64,000 bases of DNA from Flavobacterium orientale (GTDB lineage: Bacteria; Bacteroidota; Bacteroidia; Flavobacteriales; Flavobacteriaceae): NCBI RefSeq assembly GCF_014638005.1, contig NZ_BMFG01000010.1, positions 1 to 64,000 on the forward strand. Reading direction: 5' to 3'. Within the stretch, counting starts at the first letter, position 1. Each line of letters begins with the position of its first letter. A model generated the notes under the pieces. That model made no database searches. It was given only the letters and a program-made list of their open reading frames with translations, and was not told the DNA's origin. The position numbers and the translations under genes are program-made. Below are positions 61,875 to 64,000 of this stretch, one piece after another.

Positions 61875-63575
61875 ATGTTTTTAATTGCACTATCATTCAT
61901 CTACATCATTTTTACTTGTATCAATTTTGGTTTGGTTTATAGTCGGTTTATTAAATATCATCCATCCGATTTGATTGTCAATTCTTTGTTAGGTCTTTTT
62001 TCTATTACTATTATAACCAGCATTTGGGCTCTTTTTGGCAGAATTCATATTGAATTTCATCTTTTTATTCTTTTTCTAAACTGTCTTATTTTTTATTTTT
62101 TTCAAAAAGAAATCAAAGCCAATTATATAGAATTTATTAAATCGTTTAAAAACCTCAATCGCTTTTTAAAAAGTTTTCTTTTATTTTCCATGCTATTAAT
62201 TTTAGCACAAGCAGCAAGTATTCCTTATATTTTAGATAATGAATCGTATTATATTCAAACTATAAAATGGCTCAACAATTATGGTTTTGTTGAAGGTTTA
62301 GCCAATTTGCATTTGTTTTTAGGACAACAAAGTGGTTGGCATATTACTCAAAGTGCGTTTAGTTTTTCATTTTTATACAATGAATTTAATGATTTGAGTG
62401 CATTTTGCTTATTGTTAGGAATCACATATTCTGTCTTTAGATTGCAAGACTATTTAACTACAAAAGATAGCAACCAATTGATTTTTGGTTTATTACCTCT
62501 TTTTTTGGTTTTATTGTTTCAATTTATAAGTGCTCCTTCTCCTGATTTACCCATTTATATACTTACATTTTTTCTTTTTTATATTTTTCTTGAGCATTAC
62601 AACAAAATGACCATTGGTGTTTTTAACCTGCTTACCACTTTTGTTTTATTCATGTTGTATATCAAAAACACGAATATTGCTTTGATAATTTTGCCGCTGC
62701 TCCTTTTCATAAAACATTTCAAAGATTTTGTTCCAAAATTATTTCGAATTAGTAGTATTGCTTTTTTAGTCTTAGCATTATTTCTATTAAAAAACATAAT
62801 CATCACCGGAACGCCTGTTTTTCCTATGACGACATCGCTCATTTATTCGTTTGATCATGTAGTTCCCGAAAAAATAGTGTCCATGTATTATGAAGAATTA
62901 AAAACATATGGCTTCTATATTACCGCTGAAGAATACAAGTCAATGAATGCCTATCAATTGTTTGTGCGATGGCTTTCAATGCCAAAACTGAATGGACTGT
63001 TTAATAAAATTAGTATTATTCTACTTGTAGTTTGTCCGTTTTTGATTTTAAGAATGAAACGATTAAGAAACTATGGAATACTCTATTTAATCATGGTCAT
63101 TCATTTAATGATTTTATTGGTCACCTCACCTCAATATCGTTTTCACCTGAACTTTGTTTTGTTTTTTAGTTTGTTCTGTTTAGCAATTGCCTTTCATGAA
63201 AAAATTAAAATCATTTACTTTGGTTTAATTGCATCCGGTTTAGTCACATTACTAGTTTTGATTGTTCCGTTGGATTTCAATGCATTTAGTTCTAATAAAT
63301 TTTTATTAAAAAACAGTACATTCAACATTGAAAACATAATTATTCCGCATCCCAAAACAAAATTAATGACCGAGTATGAAACACATACATTGGGTAATTT
63401 GACTTATCATTCACCCATCAAAAACGAGTTTTTTTGGGCTTCAGGTGATGGACCGCTTCCATGTGTAAATAAAGTACAACTTGATTATTATGAGTATTGG
63501 TTACACCTAATTCCGCAGATGCAAACAGCTGATTTGAAAGACGGATTTTATGCAAAAGACATTTCCAAACCATGA
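61875..63575 (+). CDS. Multi-pass membrane protein (LIC_10190-like)
   Basis: 566 residues with about 11-13 predicted membrane helices and a soluble C-terminal ~100 residues. Loop motifs such as LDNESYYIQTIKWLNNYGFV and HLFLGQQSGWHITQSAFSF recall the LIC_10190 family and glycosyltransferase-like membrane enzymes with an acidic first loop. No enzymatic motif is certain. Its stop overlaps the next start (ATGA). Confidence 0.75.
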   Translation: MFLIALSFIYIIFTCINFGLVYSRFIKYHPSDLIVNSLLGLFSITIITSIWALFGRIHIEFHLFILFLNCLIFYFFQKEIKANYIEFIKSFKNLNRFLKSFLLFSMLLILAQAASIPYILDNESYYIQTIKWLNNYGFVEGLANLHLFLGQQSGWHITQSAFSFSFLYNEFNDLSAFCLLLGITYSVFRLQDYLTTKDSNQLIFGLLPLFLVLLFQFISAPSPDLPIYILTFFLFYIFLEHYNKMTIGVFNLLTTFVLFMLYIKNTNIALIILPLLLFIKHFKDFVPKLFRISSIAFLVLALFLLKNIIITGTPVFPMTTSLIYSFDHVVPEKIVSMYYEELKTYGFYITAEEYKSMNAYQLFVRWLSMPKLNGLFNKISIILLVVCPFLILRMKRLRNYGILYLIMVIHLMILLVTSPQYRFHLNFVLFFSLFCLAIAFHEKIKIIYFGLIASGLVTLLVLIVPLDFNAFSSNKFLLKNSTFNIENIIIPHPKTKLMTEYETHTLGNLTYHSPIKNEFFWASGDGPLPCVNKVQLDYYEYWLHLIPQMQTADLKDGFYAKDISKP

Positions 63576-64000
63576 ACTCAGCAGAACTAAAATCGTTTTT
63601 AGACGAAAAAGTAGTACTCTATAATCAATCAAGGTTTATAGAAAGTGACCCTATTCAAATTCCGCATCGTTATTCTCTGAAAGAAGATATTGAAATTGCC
63701 GCTTTTTTGACTGCAATCATTTCTTGGGGAAACAGAAGAATGATTATTTCTAATGCCAACAAAATGATGGATTTCATGGGAAATTCACCTTTTGATTTCG
63801 TAATGAGTCACGATGTTTATCAATTAGAAAAACTGGAAAACTTTGTACATCGCACCTTCAATGGACAAGATTTGCAGTTTTTTATAAAATCGTTGCAGCA
63901 TATTTATAAAAACCATAAAGGACTGGAAGCCGTTTTTGCTAAAAATCAAGAAACAGCAAGTTTACAAATAAGTATTTCTGAATTTAAGAAAGTGTTTTTT
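63572..64000 (+). CDS. TIGR02757-family protein, N-terminal part (runs off window)
   Basis: The ATG overlaps the preceding stop. The 143 residues present include FLDEKVVLYNQSRFIESDPI, IPHRYSLKEDIEIAAFLTAI, SWGNRRMIISNANKMMDFM and FVHRTFNGQDLQFFIKSL, which match the TIGR02757 (DUF2400) family of unknown function. The C-terminus lies past the window. Confidence 0.9.
   Translation, partial: MNSAELKSFLDEKVVLYNQSRFIESDPIQIPHRYSLKEDIEIAAFLTAIISWGNRRMIISNANKMMDFMGNSPFDFVMSHDVYQLEKLENFVHRTFNGQDLQFFIKSLQHIYKNHKGLEAVFAKNQETASLQISISEFKKVFF

Overview
The window looks like the chromosome of a Flavobacterium-like member of the Bacteroidota. It is AT-rich with long T/A tracts. Starts lack an obvious Shine-Dalgarno, and many genes have a -7 box of the Bacteroidota type (TAnnTTTG). 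It encodes a SprB-repeat cell-surface protein, a type IX secretion C-terminal sorting domain, many lipoproteins, and families typical of the phylum (DUF892, CCC-motif, DUF6146/DUF6787-like, LIC_10190-like). Gene names come from reading motifs in the translations; no database search was run.

Layout. (1) 1-4759, minus: the 5' part of a giant adhesin gene made of 228-bp (76-residue) SprB-like repeats in two homogenised subfamilies, with a 10-bp palindrome in its leader. (2) 5.2-13.7 kb, minus: a stress/signalling block with an SDR protein lacking its catalytic residues, a DUF892 ferritin-like protein, a tiny lipoprotein, a very hydrophilic protein, an AraC regulator with a degenerate HMA-like N-terminus, and a CheB-CheR-PAS-histidine kinase between two single-domain response regulators. 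(3) 14.3-24.8 kb, plus: a copper-handling island. It holds a Cys-rich secreted protein, an HMA-DUF3347 protein, a TlpA-like thioredoxin, a secreted HMA protein, a beta-barrel-like protein, a DUF2911 protein, an HMBD lipoprotein, an HMA-AraC regulator, a CopA ATPase, a DUF305 protein, and a multicopper oxidase with a CopB-like C-terminal extension. Composite palindromic repeats lie on both sides and recur at 26.1 and 27.9 kb. (4) 25-36 kb: accessory and secreted genes, including an M48 protease, a protein with a JAMM-like motif, two zinc-ribbon membrane proteins, an erythromycin-esterase homologue and several gene scraps. (5) 36-64 kb: mostly housekeeping genes (pyrD, birA, rsfS, ftsH, a phospholipid operon with cdsA, psd, an acyl-CoA-binding protein and a lipoprotein superoxide dismutase, a cysteine desulfurase, GH97, Smr, ferredoxin/acyl-CoA reductase, serC, a serA-like gene, folE, msrA, a LolD-like ATPase), ending inside a TIGR02757 gene.

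The copper island is the most system-like region. A cytosolic regulator with its own HMA-like metal site sits next to a 21-bp-spaced direct repeat in front of copA. Exported HMA, thioredoxin, beta-barrel and oxidase parts would handle copper in the periplasm and at the outer membrane. No rRNA, tRNA, CRISPR array, complete insertion sequence or prophage was recognised.
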